A DNA stretch of 64,000 nt from Saprospiraceae bacterium. GTDB lineage: Bacteria; Bacteroidota; Bacteroidia; Chitinophagales; Saprospiraceae. Below the pieces are notes generated by a model, which saw only the letters and a program-made list of their open reading frames with translations, ran no database searches and was not told the DNA's origin. A program made the position numbers and the translations under genes. The stretch covers positions 180,206 to 244,205 of the forward strand of contig JAIYAP010000022.1 of NCBI GenBank assembly GCA_027488935.1, in the 5' to 3' direction. Within the stretch, counting starts at the first letter, position 1. Each line of letters opens with the position of its first letter. Below, in pieces: positions 1-9,359 of the stretch.

Positions 1-1
1 G

Positions 2-868
2 AAAGCCACCCTTTGTGCAGTTTGGCTGAAAAAACTGGCCGTTCCGTACGACCAGGCTTTATTGGCCAACCTGAAAGATCAATTGTGGGCGGTGTTGCAG
101 TATTATGAAAAGTCGGGCCGAACCCTGGAAGTTGGCTTGATCCTGCTCGATGCCGCACAAGTGGCCCAAATTTGCGAAAGCTGGTCGGAATCACTGGGGT
201 ACGTAAACCGCGCTTTGGCGATATTTGAGCAGGAGGAGCAACCGGGTTTGTTGGCCAATGCGTTTATGCGGCGCGGCACCACTTTATATGCCTGGGGCAA
301 AAACGGCAATCCACAGTTTTACAAAGGCGCGATCGAAAGTTTTCAGGAGGCCTTGAAAGTATTTACCCGCGAAGATGCACCGGCGGTTTTTGCCGAAATA
401 CACCATCAATTGGGCGTTATTTACTCTGAAATACCTTCCGAGGTAAAGAAAAAGAGTATCTGGGCGGCAGTTTCGTCGACTTCGTTTAAAGAAGCGCTCG
501 ATTTTTACACCAAGGAGCAGTATCCCTATGAGTACGCATCCATTTGCAATAACTTCGGCAATGCGATGACCAAGTACCCGGATGCGATTCACAGCGACAA
601 CCACGAAAAAGCGCTGTTTTATTATGCAGAAGCGCTCGACATCCGCAGCGCAGCGCAATATCCCACCGAGCGGGCAGTGACCTTGCTCAATTACATAGAG
701 GCTTGCTGGTACATTGGCGATGAGCACACGGATTTTAACCAGGCCCGTTTTGATGATATGGTGCAAAAAGCGGAGGAAGTAAAAACCCTCGTCAGCGACC
801 CAACGATGTTGGCAGATGCTAAAAACCATTTGGAAAAACTGGCACAATTGCAAAAAACGAACGCCTAA
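2..868 (+). CDS. TPR-like protein, 5'-truncated by window edge
   Basis: The frame is open from base 2 with no stop, so the true start lies outside the window; the first candidate start inside is a TTG at 62. The product is alpha-helical with repeated A/Y/L-rich helix pairs typical of tetratricopeptide repeats (for example around NRALAIFEQEE, SFQEALKVFTRED, KALFYYAEALDIRS). No signal peptide or membrane segment is visible in the part seen. It ends 10 bp before hypA on the same strand, so it is probably co-transcribed with hypA and serves as an accessory or assembly factor of the hydrogenase locus; that role is inference from position only. Confidence 0.75.
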   Translation, partial: KATLCAVWLKKLAVPYDQALLANLKDQLWAVLQYYEKSGRTLEVGLILLDAAQVAQICESWSESLGYVNRALAIFEQEEQPGLLANAFMRRGTTLYAWGKNGNPQFYKGAIESFQEALKVFTREDAPAVFAEIHHQLGVIYSEIPSEVKKKSIWAAVSSTSFKEALDFYTKEQYPYEYASICNNFGNAMTKYPDAIHSDNHEKALFYYAEALDIRSAAQYPTERAVTLLNYIEACWYIGDEHTDFNQARFDDMVQKAEEVKTLVSDPTMLADAKNHLEKLAQLQKTNA

Positions 869-878
869 GACTGGCATT

Positions 879-1226
879 ATGCACGAAATTTCCTTGGTAC
901 GCAACATTTTTCGCACTTTGGAGCAGGAGTTTTCGGAGGCCGAACGCGCCGAAATTACGGCCATTCACCTGCGCGTGGGTGTGCTCTCGAACGTAGAGCC
1001 CCTGCTGATGCAAAATGCCTTTGAAGCCGTGACCGCCACTGATGCGCCCCATTTCAGTGCCGTGCGCCTGGAAATTGAAACCGTTCCGATTGAAATTTAC
1101 TGTGAAAGCTGCGCGCAAAGTTCTGGCGTAGAAAACTACCGCTTTGCATGTGCCCATTGCGGCCAGCCCAACAACAACATTGTAAAAGGCACGGAATTGT
1201 TGATTAGTCGGGTGGAATTTGGGTAG
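879..1226 (+). CDS. hypA: HypA, hydrogenase maturation nickel metallochaperone
   Basis: Predicted 115 residues, the normal HypA length. It begins MHEISLVRNI, matching the family start MHE in which His2 is a nickel ligand. Two CxxC pairs (CESC and CAHC) form the structural zinc site. HypA delivers nickel with HypB to the large subunit of [NiFe] hydrogenase. The ATG at 879 is preferred over upstream in-frame starts because it gives the conserved MHE and lies just after the TPR gene stop. It is the only hyp gene on the + strand here; the remaining hyp genes are on the opposite strand. Confidence 0.95.
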   Translation: MHEISLVRNIFRTLEQEFSEAERAEITAIHLRVGVLSNVEPLLMQNAFEAVTATDAPHFSAVRLEIETVPIEIYCESCAQSSGVENYRFACAHCGQPNNNIVKGTELLISRVEFG

Positions 1227-1235
1227 TAGGCAAGG

Positions 1236-1799
1236 CTACACACCTCTACGCCGCTCTATCAAATCCCGAATACGCGCTGCACTTTCGTAATCTTCTTTGG
1301 CCAGCACCCGCTCCAGCAATTCTTCCAGTTCCGGCAAAGAATACTCGGCCAGCGAGCCTTTTTTATTGTTGGCAAAAAACACATCCGCCAAAATACCGGC
1401 CTCTTCCACCACAAATTGAAAAGTGTAAATCGGCGCGTTAAAGCGTACAGCCATTGCAATCGCATCCGAGGCACGGGAATCGACGGTGAGTTGGGTGCCG
1501 TCGTTTTTTTTCAGGAGCAAACTGGCATGGAAAATCTGGTCGACCAGGCTGTGAATCAACACTTCCACCAATTCCACCTCAAGTGCGGCTAAGGTATTTT
1601 TAAAAAGATCGTGCGTGAGCGGGCGCGCGGGCTTCATTTGTTCCATCGTAATGGCAATCGCCTGCGCTTCAGCAGCTCCGATAATCATGGGAATGCGGCG
1701 GCGGGTTTCGGTTTCTTCCAAAATCAGCGCATAGTTGCCGGGATTCGATTCGCTGGTCGACAAAGCCACCACGGCGAGTTCTTTTTTGGTATCGTACAT
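1236..1799 (-). CDS. Bifunctional nuclease (DUF151) domain protein with UVR motif
   Basis: Start chosen at MYDTKKELAVV, which leaves 2 bp after the upstream gene stop; an earlier ATG would overlap that gene. Residues about 1-130 match the BFN/DUF151 fold (LSTSESNPGNYALILEE, RRIPMIIGAAEAQAI, DSRASDAIAMAVR with the conserved SRPSDAIA-like segment). The last about 35 residues form a UVR-type helical hairpin (LERVLAKEDYESAARIRD). This BFN plus UVR arrangement is common in Bacteroidota; the in vivo role is not settled. It is the last gene of the - strand run that contains the hyp genes. Confidence 0.85.
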   Translation of the reverse strand: MYDTKKELAVVALSTSESNPGNYALILEETETRRRIPMIIGAAEAQAIAITMEQMKPARPLTHDLFKNTLAALEVELVEVLIHSLVDQIFHASLLLKKNDGTQLTVDSRASDAIAMAVRFNAPIYTFQFVVEEAGILADVFFANNKKGSLAEYSLPELEELLERVLAKEDYESAARIRDLIERRRGV

Positions 1800-1801
1800 C
1801 G

Positions 1802-2026
1802 CTATCCCAATTTTACAAAATGACACAAGGTCTCCACATCCGCAAAGGGCGCAATCACTTTTCCCAAATGGGTTAAACGATACACCCCATTGGTTTCTAC
1901 CTCGATTGTGTAATCATTGGGTACATCCACATATTTGCCCCGGTCGGCCAAAATGGCAATATCGAAATGTTGCAAGGCAAACAAGAGCAGTGCTTTCGGA
2001 TCAATTTCAGGTTCGGGGTGGTTCAT
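1802..2026 (-). CDS. Small conserved-looking hypothetical protein
   Basis: A 74-residue acidic protein (MNHPEPEIDPKALLLF start) with no signal peptide or membrane segment. Its first 4 bp overlap the end of the upstream nickel-transporter gene (ATG over the stop, 2023-2026) and its stop is 2 bp before the BFN gene start, so translational coupling within the operon is likely. I do not recognise the family. The tight packing is the main evidence that it is real. Confidence 0.6.
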   Translation of the reverse strand: MNHPEPEIDPKALLLFALQHFDIAILADRGKYVDVPNDYTIEVETNGVYRLTHLGKVIAPFADVETLCHFVKLG

Positions 2027-2649
2027 GCTGTCAAATTTTCAAATACAATTTTACATCCAAAGCCAATACACAAGGTCGAAGATAAGCAAGTTAGTCCAAG
2101 ACGTAAGGCGTAATTGTGCACCAATGCCCGGGAAAATGGCAAACTAAATACCCCCGAAGCCAGCAACATGCCCAGCACCGAACCCAATCCAAACACCAGC
2201 AAATACGCCACTGCTGCCCATTGGTTGGGTATTTGGCTCATCACCAGCAGCACCAGCGAGCCACTACCCGCCAATCCGTGCACCAAACCCACACCATACG
2301 CCAGCCGATGTCCTGCGTGCGGATGCGCATGGAAGTGTGGCTGCGTTCTCAAATGCTGCTCCATTTTGATAATTTTATACAGGCGGTACATGCCCAGGCC
2401 AATCAGCATCAAGCCCACCGTCGCTTCAAAGTAGTGAAAGGTGTGTTCCGCAATGGCCACCCGCCCAACAATGATCAAACAACCCACCATCAAAATCGTG
2501 GAAGTATGCCCCAATCCCCAGGCAACACCGTCTTTTACCGCCAATACAAGGCTATCGCGCTTGGTCACAATGCTGCTCACCGCGAGCAAGTGATCTGCTT
2601 CGAATGCGTGGGTAAAACCGGCCAGAATGGCGAAGAGGACTGGAAACAT
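2023..2649 (-). CDS. NiCoT/UreH-like nickel transporter
   Basis: A 208-residue polytopic membrane protein with about six hydrophobic segments. Residues 14-20 read HAFEADH, the HX4DH nickel/cobalt-permease signature in the first helix. A His-rich loop (HFHAHPHAGH) lies between the central helices and a second conserved stretch (GLVHGLAGSGSL) follows. It likely imports or handles nickel for hydrogenase maturation, as expected beside hyp genes. Its 4-bp overlap with the next gene suggests coupling. The gene could also be annotated as an HupE/UreH-type permease; the substrate (Ni versus Co) cannot be decided from sequence. Confidence 0.85.
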   Translation of the reverse strand: MFPVLFAILAGFTHAFEADHLLAVSSIVTKRDSLVLAVKDGVAWGLGHTSTILMVGCLIIVGRVAIAEHTFHYFEATVGLMLIGLGMYRLYKIIKMEQHLRTQPHFHAHPHAGHRLAYGVGLVHGLAGSGSLVLLVMSQIPNQWAAVAYLLVFGLGSVLGMLLASGVFSLPFSRALVHNYALRLGLTCLSSTLCIGFGCKIVFENLTA

Positions 2650-2710
2650 CTTTGTTTAGTTGTTAGTTTTTAGTTGTAAGTTGTTAGTTTGGGGTGACCA
2701 AACCCACTCC
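2650..2710. repeat. Short tandem-like microrepeats in leader
   Basis: The 61 bp between the nickel transporter start and the NHL gene stop consist largely of two degenerate repeats on the + strand: several copies of TTAGTT/TTAGTTGTTAG and several of ACTCCTCACT. No gene fits here. It may be slippage-generated filler that separates the distal transporter part from the hyp operon. Confidence 0.6.
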
Positions 2711-3883
2711 TCACTCATCACTCCTCACTAAAACACTCCTCACTACTACGATGCGATGATTCCCCGTATCCGCCAACACAATCAAATTGCCTTCCGTGGA
2801 AATGGAAAATGGCCAGTACAGCATTTGATCGGTGCCAAAAACCGTAGCGGCATTTTCGCTGCCCATGGTAAAATCGGGTTTGCCAATCAGGTTTTGAGCG
2901 GGTGCATTGTTGGTATCGGGAACCGTATCAAACCAAAGAATGCGGCTGTTTCCGGTATCGGCGACCAAGAGGCCATTTTTGAAAAAACAGGCGTCATAGC
3001 ACCAGTTGAGGGTGTTTTTTTGCGGATAAAGGCCGTATTGGTTGGCGCCATTGCTTTCAAAATCGGGCTGACCAATCAATACCCGGGCTTTTTCAGTAAA
3101 GGCGTTTTCCCAGTGTTTCCAAACCAGTACTCGGAAATATTGGGTGTCGGCAATGGCCAATTGACCTTCGGGACCAATTTTTACAGAATACGGCCAAATC
3201 GCATCGGCTGGATCGTAATCGCGTTCCTCAAAACTGTCTTTCCCGATCACTCCATCGGCGGGGGTGTACGACTCGGTCGGAATGGTTTTAAAAAACAACA
3301 CGCGGCGGTTGCCCGTATCGGCAATCCAAAGCCGGACCCCATCGCTGAACACCCCATACGGCCAGTTGAGCGATTGCGCAGTCGGGTTGGCGCCAATACC
3401 TTTTACATTGGATTGATTGTGTTCAAAATCGGGCTGACCTAACACCACATCGGCGGCCTGGCCATTTTCGGTGGGCATCGTGCGCCAAATAAGCACGCGG
3501 TGGTTCCAGGCATCGGCCACGATCAGGCATTGCCCGTCGGACCAAATACCGGAGGGATATTGCAGGGAGTGCGCCGAAACAGGTTTGCCGGCATTGCGGC
3601 CCGTATCTGCATTTTCCTCCTGGCCCAGCACCAGATCGGGCGCGCAAAAGGTGGTCCCGATGGGTACTTTTTTCCAGATAAACACCCGATTTTGACCGGT
3701 ATCGGCCACAAAAAGGCTGCCGTTGGCAAGAAAAACCCCGCGTGGGGCCAAAAACGGATTGCCTTCATCGCCTTTAAAATCGCCCAAATGCTCCGTGAAT
3801 GGGGGCAATACCGGCACTTCCCCCAGCACGGGCGGACCGGCCTTTTTCAGGGTAATATTGAGAATCGTGTCGTTGTTTTCCAT
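2711..3883 (-). CDS. NHL-repeat beta-propeller protein of the hyp locus
   Basis: 390 residues with six clear NHL blades, each with a core like LFVADTGQNRVFIW, LIVADAWNHRVLIW, LWIADTGNRRVLFF, LAIADTQYFRVLVW, LLVADTGNSRILWF and LADTGNHRIVVV. Blades alternate with segments of the type VLGQPDFEHN, as in known NHL proteins. There is no signal peptide, so it is probably cytoplasmic. It starts 6 bp downstream of the hypE stop, so it is probably in the hyp operon. Such propellers usually bind partners; a scaffold or sensor role in hydrogenase assembly is inference from position. Confidence 0.85.
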   Translation of the reverse strand: MENNDTILNITLKKAGPPVLGEVPVLPPFTEHLGDFKGDEGNPFLAPRGVFLANGSLFVADTGQNRVFIWKKVPIGTTFCAPDLVLGQEENADTGRNAGKPVSAHSLQYPSGIWSDGQCLIVADAWNHRVLIWRTMPTENGQAADVVLGQPDFEHNQSNVKGIGANPTAQSLNWPYGVFSDGVRLWIADTGNRRVLFFKTIPTESYTPADGVIGKDSFEERDYDPADAIWPYSVKIGPEGQLAIADTQYFRVLVWKHWENAFTEKARVLIGQPDFESNGANQYGLYPQKNTLNWCYDACFFKNGLLVADTGNSRILWFDTVPDTNNAPAQNLIGKPDFTMGSENAATVFGTDQMLYWPFSISTEGNLIVLADTGNHRIVVVRSVLVRSDE

Positions 3884-3889
3884 AAAATG

Positions 3890-4951
3890 CTAGCAAATGC
3901 GCGGCAATTGTTCGCCGATCAACATATTCACGACGCGTTTTCCGCCGATTTTACTGGTGAGCACTACCTGGCGCGGATGGGCTTCCACGACTTCCCCAAT
4001 GATGGCCGCTTGTGCCCCATATTCGAGGCTGCGCAACTGTTCCAAGCAGGCATCGGCCACATCCGCTGCGACAAAAGCCATAAAAATGCCCTCATTCGCC
4101 ACATACAACGGATCGAGTCCGAGCAATTCGCAAGCGCCTGCCACGGCTTCGGAAACGGGTATATTTTTTTGCCATAAATCGATGCCCAAACGGGTATCCC
4201 GCGCAATTTCGTTGAGCGTGGTAGCCACGCCGCCCCGGGTTGGGTCGCGCAACAAGTGTATTTTTTCACCAAATGCGTCCAAAAGCTGCATTACGGTATG
4301 GTTCAGGTTGCAAGTATCGCTTTCGAGGGTGGTTTCAAATTCCAGGCCCTCGCGCACGCTCATGATCGCGACCCCATGGGTGGCCACCATGCCGCTGATC
4401 AAAATTTTGTCGCCCGCTTCTACCTGCCGAAAACCAATCTGTGCCTTCGGATGCACTGTACCGACGCCGGAAGTATTGATAAAAATTTGATCGCCTTTGC
4501 CGCGCTCCACCACTTTGGTATCGCCCGTAACGATTTGTACACCCGCTTTTTGGGCGGCAAACTTGATGGCAACCAAAATGTCCCAAAATGCCTGCATCGG
4601 AAGTCCTTCTTCCAAAATCAGGCCCAGGGAAAGATATTGGGCATTGGCGCCGCACATCGCGAGGTCGTTTACCGTGCCGTTGATGGCCAATTCGCCAATA
4701 TTACCGCCGGGGAAAAACACCGGACTCACCACATAAGAATCGGTGGAAAATGCGGTGCGGGTGCCGGCGGGCAAAGAAAAGATGGCGCCGTCGTGCCGTT
4801 CGTCGAGCAAATCATTTTTAAACAGCTCAAAAATGCCGCTTTCTAATAGTTTATGGGTCAAAACCCCGCCGCTTCCGTGTCCCAACATGATCTTGTCAAA
4901 ATCCAGTTGGGGCATCGGGCATTGCAGCTGCATGCTTATTTTGTTGTTCAT
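3890..4951 (-). CDS. hypE: HypE, carbamoyl dehydratase of hydrogenase maturation
   Basis: 353 residues of the PurM/AIRS-like fold. HypE receives a carbamoyl group from HypF on its C-terminal cysteine and dehydrates it to a thiocyanate for the Fe(CN)2CO centre. The protein ends exactly in PRIC, so the modified cysteine (C353) is present. The glycine-rich N-terminal GHGSGG, the TVNDLAMCGA segment, VTGDTKVVERG and RDPTRGGVATTLNEIA are all family landmarks. It lies 21 bp after hypD. Full length with no missing key residue. Confidence 0.96.
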   Translation of the reverse strand: MNNKISMQLQCPMPQLDFDKIMLGHGSGGVLTHKLLESGIFELFKNDLLDERHDGAIFSLPAGTRTAFSTDSYVVSPVFFPGGNIGELAINGTVNDLAMCGANAQYLSLGLILEEGLPMQAFWDILVAIKFAAQKAGVQIVTGDTKVVERGKGDQIFINTSGVGTVHPKAQIGFRQVEAGDKILISGMVATHGVAIMSVREGLEFETTLESDTCNLNHTVMQLLDAFGEKIHLLRDPTRGGVATTLNEIARDTRLGIDLWQKNIPVSEAVAGACELLGLDPLYVANEGIFMAFVAADVADACLEQLRSLEYGAQAAIIGEVVEAHPRQVVLTSKIGGKRVVNMLIGEQLPRIC

Positions 4952-4972
4952 CGTGTACCGTTTCCCGCCTGC

Positions 4973-6070
4973 TTATACCATTTCCATGGCTTGTGAAAAA
5001 TGATAATAGGCCGCGCAAGCACCTTCGCTCGATACCATCGGAGCGCCCAAAGGAAACTGTGGGGTGCATTTTTTGCCAAATTGTGGGCACTCATGCGGCT
5101 TTTTTTGGCCTTTGAGTACCAGTCCGGCAATACATTCGGTGCTTTCTTCCGCCTTGGTTTCCGGCATTTCAAATTTCAGGGTAGCATCGTAGGCCGCAAA
5201 TTCCGGACGCACCGCATACCCGCTCATCGGGATAACACCAATGCCCCGCCATTCGCGGTCGGTGGTTTCAAATACCTGGTGAATCACTTTTTGCGCCTCT
5301 GGATTGCCTTCAGGCGGTACCACGCGGGTATACTGGTTTTCGAGCCGATGTTCTCCTTTTTCAAGTTGTTGCACGGTCATTAGGATACCCTGCAACAAAT
5401 CAACTGGTTCGAAGCCGGTGACCACCACGGGTACTTTGTAGCGCTCCACCAAGGGATAATATTCTGAAATGCCCATGATGGTACACACATGTCCTGCTGC
5501 CAAAAAGCCCTCAATGACGCTATTTTCGTCATTCATAACTGCTTCAATAGCAGGCGGAACAAGCACATGCGATGCCAAAATAGAATAGTTTTTCACGCCC
5601 GCCCGATGTGCATGCAGCACCGATAAAGCGTTGGCCGGTGCGGTTGTTTCAAAGCCCACCGCAAAAAATACAACTTCACGATCGGGATTATCCTGGGCAA
5701 TTTTTACGGCTTCTAAGGGCGAATACAGGATGCGTACATCCGCCCCGGACGCTTTCGACTCGAGCAAACTGCGCTCCGAACCCGGCACCCGCAACATATC
5801 CCCAAAAGAACACAGGATAACGCCTTTTTCTTCGGCCAGCCACACCGCTTTATCAATCAGGTGCAAGGGCGTCACGCACACCGGACAACCTGGCCCGTGT
5901 ACCATGTTGATCTCCGGTGGCATCAGGTTGAGCAGGCCGTTTTTGACCAAACTATGGGTTTGTCCACCGCACACTTCCATGATGGTCCAGCGACGGGTAA
6001 CCGTTTTTTGCAAGGCTTCCAGGCACTTTTCCACCAGTTCCGGGTCGCGGTATTCGCTCATGTATTTCAT
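4973..6070 (-). CDS. hypD: HypD, Fe-S scaffold for Fe(CN)2CO assembly
   Basis: 365 residues. Conserved CGGQTH (C34) and GPGCPVC (C62, C65) motifs form the thiol and iron site. A C-terminal cluster of cysteines (around KPHECPQFGKKCTP and the following SSEGAC) ligates the [4Fe-4S] cluster together with an upstream cysteine (TECIAG). Its ATG region overlaps the hypC stop by 4 bp (6067-6070), a classic coupling arrangement for the HypC-HypD complex. The start could be M1 or M4. Confidence 0.97.
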   Translation of the reverse strand: MKYMSEYRDPELVEKCLEALQKTVTRRWTIMEVCGGQTHSLVKNGLLNLMPPEINMVHGPGCPVCVTPLHLIDKAVWLAEEKGVILCSFGDMLRVPGSERSLLESKASGADVRILYSPLEAVKIAQDNPDREVVFFAVGFETTAPANALSVLHAHRAGVKNYSILASHVLVPPAIEAVMNDENSVIEGFLAAGHVCTIMGISEYYPLVERYKVPVVVTGFEPVDLLQGILMTVQQLEKGEHRLENQYTRVVPPEGNPEAQKVIHQVFETTDREWRGIGVIPMSGYAVRPEFAAYDATLKFEMPETKAEESTECIAGLVLKGQKKPHECPQFGKKCTPQFPLGAPMVSSEGACAAYYHFSQAMEMV

Positions 6071-6327
6071 ATTTGGGTATGTTCTATGAGTTCATCAATT
6101 TCGCCAATCATGGATAAATACTCGAAAGTCTTTTGCGCCTCCTCCTCGTCGACCACACTGATGGCCACGCCCACGTGCACCAGCACATAATCGCCTTCCT
6201 TGGCGGCAGGCACCATTTCGAGGCTGGCCTCTTTGGTAATTCCGCCAAATTGTACTTTGGCCATGCGTACAAGTCCGTCGTAGCGGCTTTCGATGGATTG
6301 AATTTTACCGGGTATTGCTAAGCACAT
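6067..6327 (-). CDS. hypC: HypC, hydrogenase maturation chaperone
   Basis: 86 residues starting MCLAIPG, the invariant HypC N-terminus in which Cys2 binds the Fe(CN)2CO precursor and the large subunit. A short beta-barrel (YVLVHVGVAISVVDEEEA) follows as expected. The start overlaps the 3' end of hypF by 23 bp and the stop overlaps hypD by 4 bp, so the F-C-D block is tightly coupled. Confidence 0.97.
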   Translation of the reverse strand: MCLAIPGKIQSIESRYDGLVRMAKVQFGGITKEASLEMVPAAKEGDYVLVHVGVAISVVDEEEAQKTFEYLSMIGEIDELIEHTQI

Positions 6328-8590
6328 GCTGCGTTTTATTTACAGAAGATGAAAATAAACAGGTATGATATGCCAACTGTCCAAATGCGATGCATTCGTC
6401 GTTGGGCGATAGTTCCTGGTGAAAATAAAGGTCAAAATCGGGTAAATGCGTCTTGCACAGGTCGACCAACACGGCATTTTGAAAAACACCACCACTGAAG
6501 GCGATTTTCGTAATTTGCTGGTCTTCTGCCACTTGTCGGATCCAATGGATCAGGGTGATATGAAAACGCGCGGCAATTTCAGGCTTGGGTTTACCGGCCT
6601 TTACATCGGCACAAAGGCATTGCATGAGTTCCGCGGGCGTGTGTGCTGCGTACACGATCGCGCGCGTGTACCCCTGCGCGGAAAAATATTGCTGAGCCGC
6701 TTCTTCCAACAACAGCGCTGCTTCTGATTCAAAACTTTGAACAGCAGGAAATCCCAGCAAAGCGGCAACGGCATCAAAAAGCCTTCCCATGCTGGAGGTT
6801 TGTACCATTCCCCCTTTTTGCAGCATTTTTTGGTAAAAACTCCACTCCTGCGCCGTAAATAGGCCTTGTATTTGCGCCAGGGCTTCTGGAATATTAGCAC
6901 ACAAGGCCAGGGCTGCCAAACGCGGCTCTTTCGACATTTTATCCCCCAACAAATACGGGAAATAGTCCAAATGGGCCGCCCGAGTAATGGTTTTATCTTT
7001 GAACAAAAAATACTCGCCGCCCCAAATTTGGCCGTCCAGGCCATAGCCAACCCCATCCCAAATTACACCCAATACCGGTTCTGGACTGTTCATTAAGTCG
7101 TTTTCAGCCAAAACAGCTGCAAAATGGGCCGTATGGTGCTGAATACCGACGATGGGAACGGCCCAGTTTTCCGCCAAAGCAGCACCGATCTCCCGAGAAA
7201 AATAGCCCGGGTGCAAATCGCATAATATGGTTTCAGGCAGCACGCCCAACAATTGCTGAAAATGCTGTAAAGTATGCTGGTATTGGCCCTGGGTATCAAA
7301 CTGTTCCAAATTGCCGAGGTACTGACTGATGTACACCTGCGCGCGGTGGGTCCAACCAAAAGTACTTTTCAAATCGGCGCCGCAAGCAAGTACGGTCCCC
7401 GAATGGGACCAGGCCGCGCCCCAATAGGCGGGGGCCAATCCACGCGCACGCCGAAGCACGATGCGCTGCTGCTGTTGGGGCGAAAACTGGAGCACCGAAT
7501 CATCTTGCGGGGTCACAATGGCGCGATTATGGGTCAAAAAACCATCCGCGATATCTGATAGTCCGGCAAATGCGGCCGCGTCTTCAAAAAATATCGGTGC
7601 GCCGCTGCGGTTACCACTGGTAGCCACCAGGCCTTTTCCGAAAGCATCGCAGAGTATTTGCAGCAGGGGCGTACTGGGCAACATCACGCCGAGTTTGGAT
7701 AATCCGGGCGCTATTGCGTTGGTGGCCAGCCCATTGGTTTGGGGCCGCATGGATAGGAGTACAATTGGCCCAACCGGACTTTCGAGCGCTTTTTGTTCCT
7801 GTTCGGTAATAAAGACGTGTTGTTTCAACGATTCAAGGTCCGAAAACAACAGGGCGAAGGGTTTGGTTGGACGGTTTTTGCGGGTGCGTAAGGTTTTTAT
7901 GGCATCCGTGTTGTGTGCATCACAGAGCAACAAATAACCGCCGGTATTTTTCAGGGCTAGGATTTTTCCTGCTTTTAAGTCCGAAACCGCACGTTCCAGC
8001 CAGTTTTCGGCCTTCCCCTGGTATTGTGCCTGTACGCCGCAATCCGGACAAGAATTGGTTTGTGAAAAAAACCGCCGATCCTGCACCGAGCCATACTCTG
8101 CCTGGCAGATCGGGCACTGCACAAAATCGGTCATGGCCGTGTACGCACGGTCGTAAGGCAATTGATATTGAATAGAATAGCGCGGTCCGCAAAGGGTGCA
8201 GGTAGTAAAAGCGTATTGCGCGCGGCGGTTGCCAGGTGTGCGTACATCGACCCGACAGGCATGGCACAAAGCAAAATCGGGCGTGAGCGGGGTATCCGCA
8301 ATCGCTTTCGAGCCGCTTTCGCGTATTTCAAAGTTGGTAAAATGCTTCGATGCAAGTTTCGTCATGCTTTGCGCCGAAATACGGGCCAGGGCAGGCCGGT
8401 TTTGAACCAAATTAGTATAAAACTGATGCGCAAGGCTTTCATTTGCCGTAAATTCTACATGTACACCGTCCACATCATTGCACACCCATCCGCTGAGCCC
8501 ATAGGTTTGAGCCAGCCGGAAAACATAAGGACGAAAACCCACGCCCTGTATTTGTCCGCGCAAATGAATGTGAAAAGTGGCCATTTCCAT
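6305..8590 (-). CDS. hypF: HypF, carbamoyltransferase of hydrogenase maturation
   Basis: 761 residues, the usual HypF size. Domains in order: acylphosphatase-like (RGQIQGVGFRPYVF, about 11-26), two zinc fingers built from C109/C112, C131/C134, C159/C162 and C181/C184, a YrdC-like nucleotide/carbamate domain (about 195-380, KNTGGYLLLCDA, ATSGNRSGAPI), and a Kae1-like domain with the HHTAHFAA metal-binding segment, GVIWDGVGYGLDG and C-terminal AFSGGVFQN. It converts carbamoyl phosphate to carbamoyl-adenylate and transfers it to HypE. The start codon is immediately after the hypB stop; the second ATG (M3) is an alternative. Confidence 0.97.
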   Translation of the reverse strand: MEMATFHIHLRGQIQGVGFRPYVFRLAQTYGLSGWVCNDVDGVHVEFTANESLAHQFYTNLVQNRPALARISAQSMTKLASKHFTNFEIRESGSKAIADTPLTPDFALCHACRVDVRTPGNRRAQYAFTTCTLCGPRYSIQYQLPYDRAYTAMTDFVQCPICQAEYGSVQDRRFFSQTNSCPDCGVQAQYQGKAENWLERAVSDLKAGKILALKNTGGYLLLCDAHNTDAIKTLRTRKNRPTKPFALLFSDLESLKQHVFITEQEQKALESPVGPIVLLSMRPQTNGLATNAIAPGLSKLGVMLPSTPLLQILCDAFGKGLVATSGNRSGAPIFFEDAAAFAGLSDIADGFLTHNRAIVTPQDDSVLQFSPQQQQRIVLRRARGLAPAYWGAAWSHSGTVLACGADLKSTFGWTHRAQVYISQYLGNLEQFDTQGQYQHTLQHFQQLLGVLPETILCDLHPGYFSREIGAALAENWAVPIVGIQHHTAHFAAVLAENDLMNSPEPVLGVIWDGVGYGLDGQIWGGEYFLFKDKTITRAAHLDYFPYLLGDKMSKEPRLAALALCANIPEALAQIQGLFTAQEWSFYQKMLQKGGMVQTSSMGRLFDAVAALLGFPAVQSFESEAALLLEEAAQQYFSAQGYTRAIVYAAHTPAELMQCLCADVKAGKPKPEIAARFHITLIHWIRQVAEDQQITKIAFSGGVFQNAVLVDLCKTHLPDFDLYFHQELSPNDECIAFGQLAYHTCLFSSSVNKTQHVLSNTR

Positions 8591-9313
8591 TTAAACCGTC
8601 GCCATTTCGGCCGCAGCCTTTTTCGTTTGTACTTTCTCCAGCAACCATGCGCACCAGGCATCCAAACCTTCGCCGCTGGTGCTTGAAAGGGTGATCACCT
8701 CAATGTTGGGATTTACCTCACGTGCATCTTTCACCACCGCATCCACACTGAACGGCAAATAAGGCAGCAAATCGGACTTCGATACCAGCATCATTTCGCT
8801 GGTGAGGAACATACGCGGGTATTTTTTGGGTTTGTCGTCGCCCTCCGTGGTAGCCAGCAGGGTAACACGGTAATCTTCGCCCAAATCGAAAGAAGCCGGA
8901 CAAACCAGATTGCCCACATTTTCCACAAACAGCAAATCTACCCCATCCAAATGCAGCGATTGCATGGCTTGCCAGATCATTTGCGCTTCCAGGTGGCAAA
9001 TGCCGCCGGTAACAATTTGCAAGGCTTCGATGCCCGCTTCCCGAATCCGGATCGCGTCGCGTTCCGTTTCGAGGTCGCCCACCAGCACCGCAATGTGTAG
9101 TTGGTCTTTCAGTCGGCGCGCGGTTTCCTGCATCAGGGTGGTTTTGCCACTTCCGGCCGACGACGTAATGTTGATCATCAGGATATTGCGGCTGTGCATT
9201 TCCTTGCGAATGGCTTCGGCTACAAAGTCGTTGGCTTGCAGCAAATGCATGGTCGTATTGTCACAGGCAACCGTGCCGCGGATGTTTTTACTTGATTTAG
9301 GTGCACTTATCAT
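8591..9313 (-). CDS. hypB: HypB, Ni-inserting GTPase
   Basis: Start taken at MISAPKSSKN (240 residues); an upstream in-frame ATG would lie in the AT-rich leader. P-loop AGSGKTT (about 53-59), switch DLETERDA, GGICHLE with the metal-site Cys106-His107, and a guanine-specificity SKSDLLP segment are visible. There is neither an N-terminal CxxCGC nor a His-rich nickel-storage stretch, so this is the minimal GTPase form. With HypA it loads nickel into the hydrogenase large subunit. First gene of the - strand hyp operon; its stop abuts the hypF ATG. Confidence 0.96.
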   Translation of the reverse strand: MISAPKSSKNIRGTVACDNTTMHLLQANDFVAEAIRKEMHSRNILMINITSSAGSGKTTLMQETARRLKDQLHIAVLVGDLETERDAIRIREAGIEALQIVTGGICHLEAQMIWQAMQSLHLDGVDLLFVENVGNLVCPASFDLGEDYRVTLLATTEGDDKPKKYPRMFLTSEMMLVSKSDLLPYLPFSVDAVVKDAREVNPNIEVITLSSTSGEGLDAWCAWLLEKVQTKKAAAEMATV

Positions 9314-9359
9314 TTGAAATAATATTATTTTAAAATTAAGTTTTGCCAATAAAAATTTT

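Noticed and set aside
2650..2710. CRISPR-like short repeats
   Set aside because: The units are 6-10 bp, irregular and without unique spacers; simple microrepeat, not CRISPR.
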